Shown: positions 11,322 through 23,935 of the stretch, in pieces
Layout of the letters: every line of letters begins with the position of its first letter
Numbering within the stretch: the first letter of the stretch is position 1
Source of the DNA: Micractinium sp. NFX-FRZ
Lineage: Eukaryota > Chlorophyta > Trebouxiophyceae > Chlorellales > Chlorellaceae
Length of the DNA: 64,000 bases
Direction: 5' to 3'
Assembly (NCBI GenBank): GCA_029339195.1
Contig: JAPTJF010000225.1
Span: 1-64,000 of the forward strand
Notes under the pieces: model-generated
Told to the model about the DNA's origin: nothing
The model's input: only the letters and a program-made list of their open reading frames with translations
Database searches by the model: none
Made by a program: the position numbers and the translations under genes

Positions 11322-14300
11322 ATGGCGCACTTGGGCGATGCTCCCAAGCTGTGCTCATTGGCTCAGCCTCAGGAGCCGGAATCAAGCGCGCTGCTGCTGC
11401 CGGACGACGTGCTGGCCTCTGTTATTTCGCTGCTGCCCCAGAAGCAGAGGTGCGCCGGGCTCCCGCGCATGCGGCAAGCACCAGACCAATGTATTGAGCG
11501 GGACGAGCGATCCAGCAATGCCGCCGACAGTACCAAGCAAGTCGCAGGCGCCGCCGCCTGGCCGCCTCTTGCTGCCACCGCCCGCAGCCGCTGCCCGTTG
11601 CGACTTGACTTGGCCGCTTCTAAGTCAGCTGTGGCGACACCCTTTTCTGCCATGCTCGGGCACCTCCCTTGCAGGGCCCAGGCTGCGCTCGTGTGCCGGC
11701 GTTGGGCGAGCGTCACCCGCACCGCGGCTGCGCTGTGGGAGTCGGTGGAACTTAACCTCACCCTGCCTGATGTGCACATCCTGGTGAGGGGAGGGGGGAG
11801 TGGGCTTGCAGGTTGATACGAGTGATTTTGACTGTGCGCCTCGCTGCGTGGTCAAGGCTCGATGCGCGCATCTGGGGTTGTTGGTGTTGGGTGCCCCATT
11901 CAGCCGACCACGCCAGCTCCTTCCTGCCTGGGCACACACCCCTCCCCTTCCAGCAGGACCGCACAGAGGGCTTCCTGGCCTGGCTGATCCCCCGCGCCCG
12001 CGCCGTCCTCCGGCTGACCATCGCCGCCACCCGTGACGAGGCGGCGGCGGGCGCGGCGGGCGTGGCGGCGGGCGGCGCCTCGCTGGGCCCGCTGCACTTG
12101 CAGGTGCAGCCCCACCCGCCCTCGCACCAACACATCTCTGCATCGCTTGCTCAACCCTCAGCTTGTGTGTGCAGCCCCCTGTGCCGCATCCCGCAAGTGC
12201 CCCTCTTTCCCACTATCAACCATGGAGAGGAAAGAGACCTGATAAAGCAAATTTAACTGACTCCCCTCCCTTTGTCCTCTGCCCCGGCCCCGCCCCCCCT
12301 GCTGCAGCTGGTGTGGAGCAACCTGGTGTCTGCCCTCACCCTCATGGGCCCCTCCTTGAAGCACCTCACCATTGAGTGGCCGGATGAGCTGCAGCTGGGG
12401 GCGTGGATGGCCACGCTGGGAGCACTCGAGGTGGGTGCACATGGGTGCTCTCCCTGCCTGCCTGCCTGTCCTGTCCCAGCACACCCTCTTGCAGTCCGCC
12501 TCCTTTTATTGCTGCCTCCCGTCACCCCGCTTAGCCAACCCACCCGCCACCAAGGCCCCTCCTGCCCCGCATCCCTTCCTTGCAGTCCGCCTCCTTTGTG
12601 GCCCCCCGCATCACCGTGCGCCCCGGCCTGGGCAGCCTGGCCTGCCTCACCGACCTGCGCTTCCGGTCCGCCAAGAAGCCACTCGCCTTCTCGGCAACCA
12701 TGCACAGCCCGGGGCGCGCGGCTCACGGCGGGGGGGCCTCCCCGCCTGCCAGCCTGGGGGCGCCGCTGCTGCCGGCTCAGCTGGTGAAGCTGCGGCTGGA
12801 GGGGTGCCACCTGTCGGAGGTGGGTGCTGGGGAGGGGAGGGGGCACAGGGGGTGTGGGGGGAGGTGGAGATGGGGGCAGAGAGGTTGTGAGGGGAAGGTG
12901 GGTGGGAGGCATTGGGGGTGCAACGGGTTGTGGGGTGGGAGGTACACGGATGCGAGGGGGAGGTGGGGTGGGAAGCGCAGCGGTGTGGGGAGCATGCAGG
13001 AGAGTTGACATTGCAGGGCATGAGGGGCGGGTCGGCTGGTGAAGCTGCGTCTGGAGGGGTGCCACCTGTCGGATGTGGGTGTCTGCGGGGGGGCGAGGGG
13101 CAGGTGGGGCGGGGGGGGCACAGGGGGTACGAGGGGATGGCACAGGGGGGGTGGGTAGCATGCAGAGGAGTCCAAAGAGTCGAAATTGCAGGGCATGCCG
13201 ATTCTGCTGGAACTGCTCAGGCTGGAGGGGTGCCAGCTGGCAAGAGGTGGGGTGAGTGGGACTTGGGTTCAGGGGGCACCAGCTGCCTGCCAGCCTCTGC
13301 TGCATGCTGCGGCAGCAGTTGCAACACTGCTTCGGCTGACACCTGCTCGCCGCAGTTCCCTTCTGCTCACGTTCCATTCCACCTAGCATTTGAAGCAGAG
13401 CCCCCTCCCTAGCATATCACCACATCAGCTAGCTTGGCAACACCTGTTATCCCTCCCTCCCTCCCTCCCCCTCGCCCCCTCCGCCCCGCCCGCAGCTGCC
13501 GCCCCCCCTCTCCCGGCTGACATGCCTGGAGGACCTGGTGCTGAGCGACAACAACCTGCAGGCGGCGCGCCTCTCGGTGAGCGAGGGGGGGCCCTGCTGC
13601 ATCATGACGACGTCGCACCGACAGCAGGGCGGGGGGCGGGGGGCGGCAGGGAGCGGCAGTGGTGCCGACCTGCTTGGGGGTGGTGGTAGGACTTTTTGGG
13701 GAGCGGCAGCAGCGTGCACGTGCTGGCTCATATGGCTGGCACGCGCCTGCCTGGAGAGGATACCTGGGACTGCGGCAGGGGTGGACGAGGCAAGCATGAG
13801 GGCTGAGAGGGTCCGGGCAGTGTGAGAGGTGGCGGGGGCCCCAGGTGCTGCAGATTGGTGCAGAGTCGCCTTCCAGGGGAGGGGGCCTTCCTCCACTGCA
13901 CCCAGCCTGTGCCCGCCCAAGCGTCTCCCCAGGCCACCCACCCACAAGGCCCACTCCGCCCACGCGTGCTCCCCCACACATCCTTTGTGTGCCCACCCCT
14001 CCCGCCCGCCATCCGCAGATGCTGTCCCGCCTGACCAGCCTGCAGCAGCTGACAATGATGGGGTGCAACATGCAGTGCCTGCCGCCCGCGCTGGCCAGCC
14101 TGCGCCGCCTCAGGGTGCTTTACCTAGGTGTGACGGGTGGCCGGGTGGGCGGGCTCAGTAGTGGGGCCGGCCGGGGGCCGCTGGTCCAACAGCAAGCAGC
14201 ACTGCCCGGAGGTCACCCCCATACACCGCCTGCTGATTCAGTTCTCCCTTTGCCCCACCCTGCCCCTCCTTCTCCTCCCCTCCCGCCCCCCCACCCACCA

Positions 14301-16514
14301 GACATGGGCATCCAGGCCCCCGCCCCCGAGGTGGCCCCCATGCACCGCCAGTGCGACGTGCTGCTGGGCCCGCTGGAGCACCTGGGCATACTGTCCATGG
14401 GGGCCTGCCACCTGCAGGTGGGCAGGGTGTGGATGCGTGTGTGCATGTGTGTCCTACCCTGCAGCAGCGCAATTATGTGTTGCTTGTGCCTTGGTGCATG
14501 CTGGCGGCACAGGGCTGGGAGTCAGGGCGTGCTGCTGGGGTCGCAGGGGCAGCTGGGGAGACTGTCCATGCGTGCCTGCCACTTGCAGGTCAGACGCTGA
14601 CGTTGCTTCTTGCAGGTCCATTCCGAGGATTCAAGCATTCGTTTCTGCATTCTTTATTCGACTTGTAAAGCCAACCTGGCCCTGTGGCTGCGTGCTGCTG
14701 GCATATGACTGTGTGCTGCGTCCACACCAGGCAGGCCCACTGCTTCGGTGGTCCTCCTGAGCTCTTTGTCTTCCCCAACTCGCCCCCTCTGCAGGCCTTC
14801 CCTGCAGAGCTGGCGGCACACACGGCGCTGCGGGCCCTCTACCTGGGTGGGTGCCCCTGCGCCTGCTCCCAAGATGTCGTCCCATCTCCATTTCTCAGCT
14901 AGCCGGGGACTGCTGCCAAGCTGGGGCCTGGCCTGTTGCTGCCGATGCCAGGGCACTGGCAGGCAGGGGGCCAGCAGGGGTGGCATGTTACGCACGCACA
15001 CTCACTGGCTCTGCAATCTACAGCTGCTGTCCCCTCGCCCATCCGGCGTCTCTTCATGCCTCAACACCATTCCAACTCTCCACCTGCACCTTGCCCTTGC
15101 CCCATCTCCTCTCTGGCCCCTCCCGCCCCCCGCCCCGCAGACGACAACAGCATGACGTCGCTGCCAGCTGGCGCCTACCTGGACGGCCTGCGGGTGCTGG
15201 GCATCGACTGGCGGGTGCTGTTCAGGTGAGACCCGCCTTTGCACCCCGCACTGTAGTGCTGTTCTGATAGCCCACTCTGTTCATGCTGGCGCGATGCCTG
15301 GGGTGCAAAACCCCCTCTCTTTCACTGCTGCAATGCAAGCTGTGCCTCTCCTCCAACCAACACCCGCACCGACTTCCTCTGCTGCCCCTCCTGCCCCCCC
15401 TCCACCAAATGCAGCTCCCACCTGGCGCTGCGCCACGCCCGCCGCCTCACCAAGCTGTGCCTCATGTCCATGGGCAAGCTGGAGGTGGAGGCGGGTGAGC
15501 GGTGGGGAGGGGCTGGCATGCACTGTCCTTGCATTGAAAGAATGGAACGTGTTAGAGTTGGAGAGATGTTTGATGTGGTTGTAGGTGAGGGAACGTGGGG
15601 CGTCGGCTGGCGTGGTTCTCTCACATCCCTGGTCACATCTCGATCCCGCCCGCCCCTGCCGCCCGTTGCCGCTGCCTGCAGTGGCTAGCAGCGAGGCTGA
15701 CGTGGCGTCCGTGGTTGCCTCGCTGGCGGAGCACCCTTCGCTGCAGCAGGTGCTGCTGCCCTCGCTGGACGGGCACCGCAGGTGTGGGGGCAGGGCGGGT
15801 CTGCAGGGGCACAACAGGGGGCCGTGAGGTGCTGTAGTGTGCAACAGGGGCAGGGCGCAGTTCGCCCCACAGGGCCGGCTGCCCACACCAACTGCCGCCT
15901 TGCAGCAAAGGCACGCAGTTGTATGGGCGGGGCAGGCTGCAGCCCCTGCAGACTCCCCACTGCCCTGTACTGCACTCCAGCACCCCATGACCCTGTGCAC
16001 ACCTGGCGCCCCTGCACTGCCCGCCGGCCCCCACTGCTCTGCAGCCAGCTGTACATCTCCGCCCTCAACGTCCTCATTGGCATCTCCCGAGCCACACACC
16101 TGGAGGTGCGCCACGCCAGCTGTCGCCTCGCTGGCGGGGTGCTTGGTGCAGCTGTCGTTGGCTGCTGCCTGCTGGCTGAGTGTTGGTGCAGCTTTCCGTC
16201 GCTGCCCCGGCTCCCTCCGTGCCCTCATTTGTGCACGCGTGTTCAAGTTCGAGCCAGCGGCAAGCTCAAGCCTCAAATACTCACCGTTGTCGCTCCACCC
16301 GGACTGAACGCACTGCCCACCCTCCCTCTGTGCCCTCACACCCGCTGCGCGGCAGGTGCGCGCCGTCACCTACCATGGCATCGGCAACGAGTGGCTCGAC
16401 TGGCTGCGGGAGGTGGAGGCGGCAGAGGCGGAGGAGGTGCGGGCAGTGCGGGGCAGCAGGGCAGGGGCGGCGGCGGCGGCGCACGTGGCATCCATTGTGC
16501 TGGGCCGGGGCTGA
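11322..16514 (+). CDS. F-box/LRR protein 2, 14 exons
   Basis: The model has 528 residues. Exons: 11322-11449, 11675-11783, 11954-12103, 12308-12430, 12586-12819, 13496-13576, 14019-14127, 14302-14417, 14795-14846, 15141-15225, 15415-15494, 15682-15781, 16045-16105 and 16356-16514. All are GT-AG and every phase closes. The F-box spans exons 1-2 (LLLPDDVLASVISLLPQKQR, then QAALVCRRWASVTR). Most later exons carry one leucine-rich repeat each, for example LVKLRLEGCHLSE, LTCLEDLVLSDNNL and LTSLQQLTMMGCNM. The role by family is SCF ubiquitin-ligase substrate recognition. It is more divergent from the other two F-box genes here and has far more introns. Introns 5 and 8 hold degenerate copies of neighbouring exon ends, and a 42-bp in-phase extra exon (14547-14588) is possible. 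Confidence 0.85.
12820..13260 (+). repeat. Triplicated exon end plus flanking intron inside F-box gene 2
   Basis: The 3' end of exon 5 (LVKLRLEGCHLSE then GTGGGTG) is repeated twice downstream. One copy at about 13037-13077 reads LVKLRLEGCHLSD, but its upstream frame meets a stop. A more diverged copy at about 13200-13250 reads LLRLEGCQLA. G-rich intron sequence is repeated with them. Confidence 0.75.
14547..14588 (+). other. Possible optional 14-codon exon
   Basis: These 42 bp lie between a CAG acceptor and a GTCAGA donor, are phase 0 on both sides, and encode GQLGRLSMRACHLQ. That copies the end of exon 8 (EHLGILSMGACHLQ). Inclusion would lengthen the protein by 14 residues without a frameshift. 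It could equally be a dead duplicate. Confidence 0.45.
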
Positions 16515-17193
16515 GCTTGTCCAGCCACCGACAATGCAGTCCCAGAAGCAGCAGGAGCACAGGTCCGCGTGGACACGGCAGGGGTTCCAACCCCACGACC
16601 AACATCAGTCGGTTTCCACGGCCCTCTGCTTCAGACTGCTGCATGGGACTTGACCATTTGCTGACTTCGCGTGAGCATCAGCAGGCTGCAAACACACCTG
16701 CCAGCCCACTGGCAAGGGTCCATGGCCAGCCCAACGAGCTTGCCACACTTTCAAGGTACATCAGCGAATTGGTGTACAATGGCGCTCGATGGCGAGCGTG
16801 TGGGCCACCCAGTTCTGCCATTCGTCCTGCACTCTGTACAGCAGCAGGAGGCAGCGCAGGTATGTATGCAAGGTTGGCGACAGCAATACAGGGATGAGGA
16901 AGGTTTGGTAGAGACGTCACGCCTGCGGCAGGCGCCCCACGCAGGTTTGATTGGAAGGGCCTCAGCAGGTTGGCAAGTGAAGCGGCTGGCCGTGGGTGAA
17001 TGGCGGTTTTCTCTATTGGGAAAGGATGGCCTCGCAAATACATCCTGTGGTGTTAGCAGACCATTTGCACAAGCAGCCTGATGGTGAGCATGCCCAACGG
17101 CGATGCCGCCTCCCGCCCCAGCGCGCACAGCGGGTGTCGTGAAACAGCCCACAGGCAGTCTCTTTGTAACTCAACGTCGTCGTTAACGTCGAT
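16515..17193. other. Spacer between F-box genes 2 and 3
   Basis: This holds the 3' UTR of gene 2 and the promoter of gene 3. No coding potential is recognised. Confidence 0.6.
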
Positions 17194-18885
17194 ATGACAT
17201 CCTCCGGGGGCGCTGCGGCCTCTTGGCTCACGGAACGCGGTTTTGCCCGCAGCCTCTCGCTCTCGGACCTGCCCGACGACCTGCTGGTCCGCAGCCTGGC
17301 GCCTTTGGGACGGACGGCACGGTGCGCACGCGTGGCTGAAGGCTTGCGTTAGGGCGGGGACCCTTCCTCCCCGCCACCTCGCTTGTACGCCGCCCCTGCC
17401 CCACCTGCTCTCCCTCTCTCTGCCTCCCTGCAGCTTCCGGCACGCCTCCCTGGTCAGCAAGCGCTTCCACCAGGTCTGCCTGGCGCCGCAGCTCCTGCGC
17501 TCTGTGTACTTCTCTCTCTATTCGGATGCGCCAAGCTCCGTCTCCCTCCCGCGTGCCCGCTCGCTGCTGGCCTTCCTGACGTCACACGCGACGCACGTGC
17601 GGCGCCTCGAGCTGTTCGTGCGCCCATACAATCTGAGCCACAGCCAGAGTGAGGAGCTGGAGGCTCTGCTGAACGGCTGCCTGTCAGTGTGCAGTACAGA
17701 GGGTGGGCTGACAGAACTGGAGGTCGATGGCCCGCTGGCCAGCACCGCTTGGCTGCCCCAGCTCAATCGCCTGCAGCGCCTGAAGCTGGGGCCCTTTGAA
17801 GGCTCCCTCGAGCTGCCGCCAGGGTTTGGCCAGCTCACATCCCTGACAGATGCGCACCTTTCTGCCGCGGGCATTGTGCTGGCGGAAGGCACCGCCCTGC
17901 CCCCCGGCCTGACGCGGTTGGTGCTGTGGGACAGCACAGCCTCCCGCCTGCCCCGCCAGGTGAGGAGCGCAGCAGAGCAGGGGCAGGGGTGGTTCACCAT
18001 AAAAGTGGAACCCTCTTGGGGATGTGAACAGCTGTACAAGTAGATTAGACTGAGGGTGGCGTGCGTTGGCAGGTGGTGCTACGCCTGCACACAACCCCTC
18101 CATGCCACCCAGCCCCACTCTCTTTCGGTGGTAACCCACAACTCCCCCCCTGCTGCCTGCAGGTGGCAGCCCTGAGCATGCTGTCAGCACTTGATCTGCT
18201 CGGCCATGGGTTGGAGGCCGGCGCGCTGAGCCTGCTGACCAGCCTGCCAGCGCTGACGCAGCTGCACCTAGCCAGCATGGCTGCCCTGCCGTGCATTCTG
18301 TCAGAGGTCACGCAGCTTCAGCGGCTGGCTGTCAGCTTCAGCCACCCCATTGCCAGCGCTGCGCTCCTTCCTTCCTTTTTAGCTTCCTTCCAGGCATGCC
18401 TGCTCCACCTTTGCAGCCTGACAGCACTCAGTCTCAGCACCGAGCCCGTCTCCGCATTTGTTGCCCCGGACCCCCTGCCCCACATCCCGCCGGCGTTTGC
18501 TGGGCTGGCTCACCTGCAGCGCCTGCTCATCCGTGGGAGCGTGGGGCCAGCCAGCAACCTGTCCCTGCCATCGGGTCCCTGGCTGCGGTCCATCCGTTGG
18601 CTGGCTTTGCCGTGGGCCTTCCTGGAGGCGGGGGTGGGCACGCTGAGCGCGGCCCCACAGCTTGAGAGCCTGGCCTCCATCGGGGCACTTCGCACCGGCG
18701 GCAGCGCCGATGGATTTTGGGAGTTTGCGGCCACCCACCCGCCGCTACAGCATCTGCACTACACAAGGGAGGCCTCCGCTGCCGGCGAGGCTGCCGCTCG
18801 GGACAGTGCGGTGCAGCTGCTGCGCCGCCGCCGCCCGGGGCTGCATGTGCGCGAGGCTGACAGGTACATGTACATGTCACTGTGA
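17194..18885 (+). CDS. F-box/LRR protein 3
   Basis: The protein has 458 residues in three exons: 17194-17321, 17434-17959 and 18163-18885, GT-AG and in phase. The F-box is at about residues 22-65 (LSLSDLPDDLLVRSLAPLGR, then FRHASLVSKRFHQVCL). Leucine-rich repeats follow, including LNRLQRLKLGPFE, LTSLTDAHLSAAG and LSMLSALDLLGHG. The C-terminal block (SGPWLRSIRWLALPW, then FAATHPPLQHLHY) aligns in kind with F-box gene 1, and the intron positions are similar (an early intron inside the F-box and one mid-LRR intron). The family role is substrate recognition in an SCF ubiquitin ligase, with unknown target. The start is the first ATG in frame. Confidence 0.87.
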
Positions 18886-19871
18886 TGGAAGTTTCATGCT
18901 CGCCAGTAATTTGTTAATTCTCGAACCCCTTCTGCGTGCCTGCCCGAGTCAGAGGCACGCCTGGAGAGTGCTGTGCCCAATTGCTGAGTGCCACCTCGTT
19001 TTTTCTGCCAACGTTCCAGAACACTCTTGCTTGTTCGGCCGGTGTTCCACCTCAGTTGCTGCTCCTGAACGCACACCCGGCCCCCCCGCTGCCGTTGCCT
19101 TTGTGACCATGTATGCTCGCCGTTCCCTAGCTGCACACCACACCCAGCAGCAACCGTCACGGCATCCACGCCCACTGTGTGTTGCATGAAGGGCCTGCAA
19201 AGCGCCTGCCAGAGCTTCGGATGTAAATAATTGTACAGAGGGCGGTGGGCACAGGCATGGAGAACATGATTTTGCAAAGAATTGCGTGTTGGAATGAATG
19301 ACGGAGATAGGCAGGTGGGTTTGCAGTGATGCGCACGCCAGGTGCTGGCAGGGGGAATGCAGTGTGTGTGTGAGACAGACAGAATGCGCTGTGTGTTGCT
19401 ATGCAAGGGGGGCAGGGGTCTGTCGCTGTGAAGTGAAGTTGTACCGCACAACAAAAATGCAAAGGACAAGTGGCGGAGTTGGGAAGGAAAGTCAGCCAGG
19501 CAGAAAAGGGAAGCTGAAAGAAAAAGGGCTTGGGAGCACAGTGGAAACTGGACGAGTGAAAAGTTTTGTTGCGCCAGGAAGGCAATTTCGAAGTTGATTG
19601 AGCAGCAGTGACATGTAGGCAGATGGGCTGGCAGGCAGGAGACACATGCGAAATCGGCTTGGTGGTGAGTGCATCCCGAGCTCACCATGGGAACTCGAGT
19701 GGTGTTGCATGAACAACAGTTTGGCAGGTGAGAGAGACGTGCAGCCACAGTTAGAAGTTGGGGCGTGCGAAGAAAACGGGAGGAGGTAAACGCAGTGCTG
19801 CAGTGCAGCATTTACTTTTCTTTGGCAGGCAGCAGGTGCAGCGCGGCTGTCGCCGTGTACCGCCGGCATGC
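18886..19871. other. Convergent intergenic region
   Basis: This lies between F-box gene 3 (+) and the M11 protease (-). A TGTAA at 19222-19226 on the plus strand may be the polyadenylation signal of F-box gene 3, although it is about 340 nt from the stop. No gene is seen. Confidence 0.55.
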
Positions 19872-20906
19872 TCAGGGGCGCCGCACGCGCCGGGTGAGCG
19901 CCGCACAGCGGGCATCAGGTGCCGAGGCCTTGCGGCACACGCGCACCATGGCAGCGCCTGGAATGATGCTGTCCACTCGCACCACCAGCCCGCTGGCAGC
20001 GTGTTCCCACACCTCGTTGACTGCAGCACCAGGGGCCACCGGCGGAGTCAGCTGGGCAGCAGCGGCTGTGCGCAGAGGATCCGGCACCGATGCTCGACTG
20101 GGGGCCAAGGCTGGGCTGCCCTCAGCTGAGCTTGCACTGCACTGCATAGGCAAGCACACCCCGCAGGCGCCCTGTGCCCGCCCACCTCCCAGGCTGCCCC
20201 GCCACGTGGTGCCCTGCGGGTCGTGGTTGTGCGCCGCCGCCGAGCTGTACACGTGCACCCAGCCTGCCACCTCAGCTGCCAGCCTGGCATCGCCGCCCAC
20301 ACGTGTGCGGTACCCCAGGAAAAAGGGCTCCTCTTTGGCAGCCCAGCCGGGCACGATGCGCAGCCCGCTGTTGCGGGAAGCCCCCTGGCTGGCCAGCCGG
20401 ATGGTGTGGGTCTGCCCCGGCAGCAGGCTGCCGCCGTCCAGCTGCTGCACGCTGACCCACCCCAGCTGCCAAGCCTGCGGCGTGTTGGGGCAGCGCTCGG
20501 AGCAGCAGGCGCCCATGACGGAGCTCAGGTCGGCATACCTGCGCAGGCAGGCGGGGAGAAGGGATGGGGGGGCGCATGGTGGGGGCATGGCAAGGGGGGG
20601 CTCCAGTGAGCGTGCATGCGGGGTGGGATGGGTGGGGTGTAAGGGGCAGGCGCCTCGGCAGCGGCAGCAGAGGGTGCACAGCGGGAGGCCGGCCCGGGAG
20701 GCAGCTGCACAGTTTACCTACAGCAGCAGGCTGCAGGCCCTCGAGCAGCCCTCAAGAAGGCCCCTTCCTGCCTACTTTGGCCCTGCACCAGGCCACACTC
20801 ACTGCACGTAGCTGCCCGCCGCATCTAGGCCGCCAGAGTGTCCCAGGAACAGGTTGTGCCCCAACTCGTGCACAATGGCCTGCAGGATGGACAGGCACAA
20901 ATGTGC

Positions 20907-20950
<44 letters not shown>

Positions 20951-23384
20951 AGGCACCGCTGCTCCGGCGATTGACAAGCAGAGCAGTATGGCCGGCCCCA
21001 GGCTTTGCAGCATTCTCTGCCAATGCTGAAAAGGGTGTTAACACAAGGCGAGGGGGAGAGCTAAGCAGCGCGGGCGTGGGCCGAGGAAACCGGCAGAGGC
21101 AGGCCTGCGACTGCCTTGGGCTGAGAGGGCCTGCTGCGTGCACTGCATGCCACAGGCACATGCATCCCTGCAGGCCAGCAGCCACTCACCGAGGGGCTGG
21201 TCCACAGGCCGCTGCCCACCCATGTGCGGCACTCGTTGCCGGGGGAGCCGTCGCACCCCACAAGCCCCATGCCCACAAACTGGCAGGGGCCGGGAGGCAC
21301 CAAGTACACCCTGCTCGTAAGCAGCGGCGGTTGGGTGTGGGGAGAGGGGGCGACAGGGGTGAGTGATGGCAGGGGTTGGCGAGTGGCTGGGTGGGTGGTG
21401 CTGCAACGGCTGCCATCCAACATCAGCTGGGAAGAGGCAGGCAGCAGGGCAGGCAATGCGCACCCTCCTGCCTTGTGTCCTCGTGTTTGCAAGCACACAG
21501 GCGCGCAGGCAGGCAGGGCAGCCAGGCAGGCGCACCTGTACTTGTACTTGTCGAGCGGGAACCGTTGGTCGCGCAGCTGCTGGTCGGCGGCGTCCGCCCA
21601 GCCGGTGCTGCACAGGAAGGCCAGAAAGGCGGGCGTGCGGGGAACCGGGGTAGGGCTGTGAGAGGCTGGCGAGCGAATGCTAGAGATTGCTTGCAGGGGG
21701 AGTTGTCTGGTGAGTGCAGGCACGTGCCAGGGCGAGGGAGCGGGGTGGTTGGCAAGCCAGCAAAGGACGGCCAGATGTGGGCAGCGTGCAGCACGGTCCA
21801 CCTGAAACACGTCATGCAGAGACATGCAGCGGGAGCGGCCAGCTCACTAGTCGTCGTACTCGCAGGTGGTGAAGCTCCAGGGCGCTCCGTACATGCTGCA
21901 GGCACGACGGGGGCGCACAAGCCGGTCGCCGATCCGCCGGCAGCTGGGAGCGGCTGCGGTTTGGCAGTGCAGGTCCCCCAAGCGCCAGCGCAGCACACCG
22001 CACCTTATGGTGCCAGCAGGTCCATTCATAATGGATGCAGCGAGCTGTGCAGTGCGTGGCTTCCCGCCCCCCCACCTGCTCCTCCCCCGGCACCCCCTGC
22101 CAAAGCCACTCACTTGGTGCCAGTGCAGGGCAGCTGCAGGGGTTCCAGAACCTTGCTGTTGGCGGTGGTAAGCCGCGTGGCGTTGTGGGAGCACAGGCCA
22201 AAGTGGGCGCCCACGGTGGGGCCCCTGGGGTTGAGCTCCGCAAACGCGGCACGCCGCACTTGGCCGGTGGTGAAGAGCGGCGGCGAGGTGCCTCGGCAGG
22301 ACGCCTGGGTGAGCGGGTCAACTGCCATCACTGCATAAGAGGGAGCCAGGTGGAGCGTGTGGAGACATGGAAGGTTGCAGGCTCACCGGGTCGCATTCGT
22401 GGGAGCAAAGGTAGCTGTTGATCCTGCCTGCAGTGTGCCCGCCGCCTGCTGCCTGTACCGCCTGGATTCACCCGGCCCCCTGCGTGCCGCCTGCCCGCCC
22501 GCGTGCGTACGCATGCCCAGCGGCTGCGCTGCCCACCAGGCACTCACGTGGGATGAACAGGGTGCTCAGGCTGGCCTCCACGAGCGGGTTCTTTGATACC
22601 GCCAGGGTGCTGGCAGCAGCAGCAGCCAGGGCTCGGGCGCCCGCCACCGTACCGGCGCCACCAGCTGCAGCGCCCGCCCAGGAATGTACCGTATTTGGCG
22701 GCGCAGCATGCATAATTTGAATGCCGCTGGCCAGGAACACTTGCGAGCGGCTGTCGACATTAGGAATTCTGCTGGGGTCTGGGCCGCCATGGGAGCGGGC
22801 ACCGCGATGGCCGGTGCGTGCCCAGCCCGCCGCCTGGACAGCCCCGTTGAGAGCGCGCCACTCCCCAATGACCGAAAGCTGCATTCCGGTCTGCAGCCGC
22901 TGCAGCTGGATGGAACATCGGGGCTTCACCACCACTGGGTGGCCAGAGGGCAAGTGGATGGTAAGCTGCCTGCAAGCACGTGGGCAGCAAGGCCGGCGGC
23001 ACACCTAGCGCCAGACGAGCAGCGCGAGCGGCGGGAGGGTGCGAGCGGTGACATTGTCAGGTCACTGTGTGGTCACTGGCGGCACATTGCACGCACACCA
23101 CTTCAGAACCCGGATGCTTGCCTGAAAGAAGGGCGCCCGGGCATGTCGACGTCAAACACCGCCGCCCGACCTGCGTGCCGATTGTGGGAACCGGAACGGC
23201 GCCCATCAGCTGCTGCCTGATAGTCAGGACGCGCCCTCATTGGAACAGTGTACAATCATCCATACCTACCTTCGAGCGTCGTTTGCCGCTCAGCCTGGAG
23301 GCGGCGCCCGGTAGCTCCGGCCAGCACCAAGCAAAGAGCGAGCGCCCAGAGCGCTCTGCCTGGGCCGCCCCGGGCCAGCGACAT
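19872..23384 (-). CDS. Gametolysin-like secreted metalloprotease (peptidase M11)
   Basis: The protein has 595 residues in nine exons: 23384-23270, 23170-23122, 22969-22548, 22330-22114, 21895-21848, 21607-21536, 21310-21190, 20879-20803 and 20538-19872. All phases close. Intron 2 uses a GC donor (GCAAGC). The N-terminus is a signal peptide (hydrophobic ALWALALCLVLAGATG). The zinc site HELGHNLFLGH is at 352-362 (HExxHxxxxxH), followed by the Met-turn-like SSVMGACC and the family-typical CPNTPQAWQLGW. Upstream CEYDDY and CQFVGMGLVGCDG match M11 proteases. Gametolysin of Chlamydomonas degrades the gamete cell wall at mating; relatives act on cell-wall or matrix proteins. I infer a secreted or periplasmic location. 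Substrate and timing are unknown. Confidence 0.9.
20908..20948. repeat. (TG)n microsatellite in an M11 intron
   Basis: About 20 uninterrupted TG dinucleotides lie in the intron just upstream of the zinc-site exon, close to its acceptor at 20880. Confidence 0.97.
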
Positions 23385-23935
23385 CACACTAGAATTTCAT
23401 GACGGAGGCAGACGGCACGGCAGCCCCGGCGTTGGCAGACAGAGGTCCGGCGAAAGCGAGTTCCGGAGCAGAGTTAGCCAGCTATCCAGAACACTTGCCA
23501 TACAGATGGCATGCACACATTGCTTGTTTTGGCAGCGCGCCACCGCTGGCCGAAAGCGGACGTGTTGGGGGGTGCTGAGCTGGCGGAGCCCGTCGCCCAG
23601 CCGTCGTCCAGCCGCAGCCGGTCGTGTGAACAGCTGGGGAACACGTGTTTAGATCACGACTGCGTCCAGCCCCCACCCCAGAAAGCAGCATCGGCACTCA
23701 GAGCTCATGGCAATGGCCAAAGCAATGTACCTGTACAGAACGCACCCCATGCCGCCCCGCAACTGCACAGGGCACGCCGCTGCCTACGCCGCGGCTGCAG
23801 CTGCCCTTGCCGCAAGCTGCTGCAGATGCGGCATGCACCCGAGGCAGCACAGGTTGTTACAAAGCACAATCCAGCCTGGACCATTTGAGAGTTGCGGGGG
23901 AGTCAAGTGCCAACCCGGTGGAGCATCCTGCAATG
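23385..23935. other. Spacer between CTU1 and the M11 gene, with CTU1 poly(A) signal
   Basis: Both neighbours are on the minus strand. A minus-strand TGTAA at 23861-23857, about 75 nt after the CTU1 stop, is a good algal polyadenylation signal. The rest is presumably M11 promoter. Confidence 0.6.

Noticed and set aside
12253..13389. 378-residue Pro/His-rich open frame on the minus strand
   Set aside because: Antisense to F-box gene 2 exons and G-rich introns; the composition comes from the intron repeats.
15281..16369. 362-residue open frame on the minus strand
   Set aside because: It is antisense to well-phased exons of F-box gene 2 and has no recognisable domain; long antisense frames are expected at this GC content.
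20854..21366. Open frame with a Val-Cys run
   Set aside because: The run is a translated TG microsatellite inside an M11 intron.
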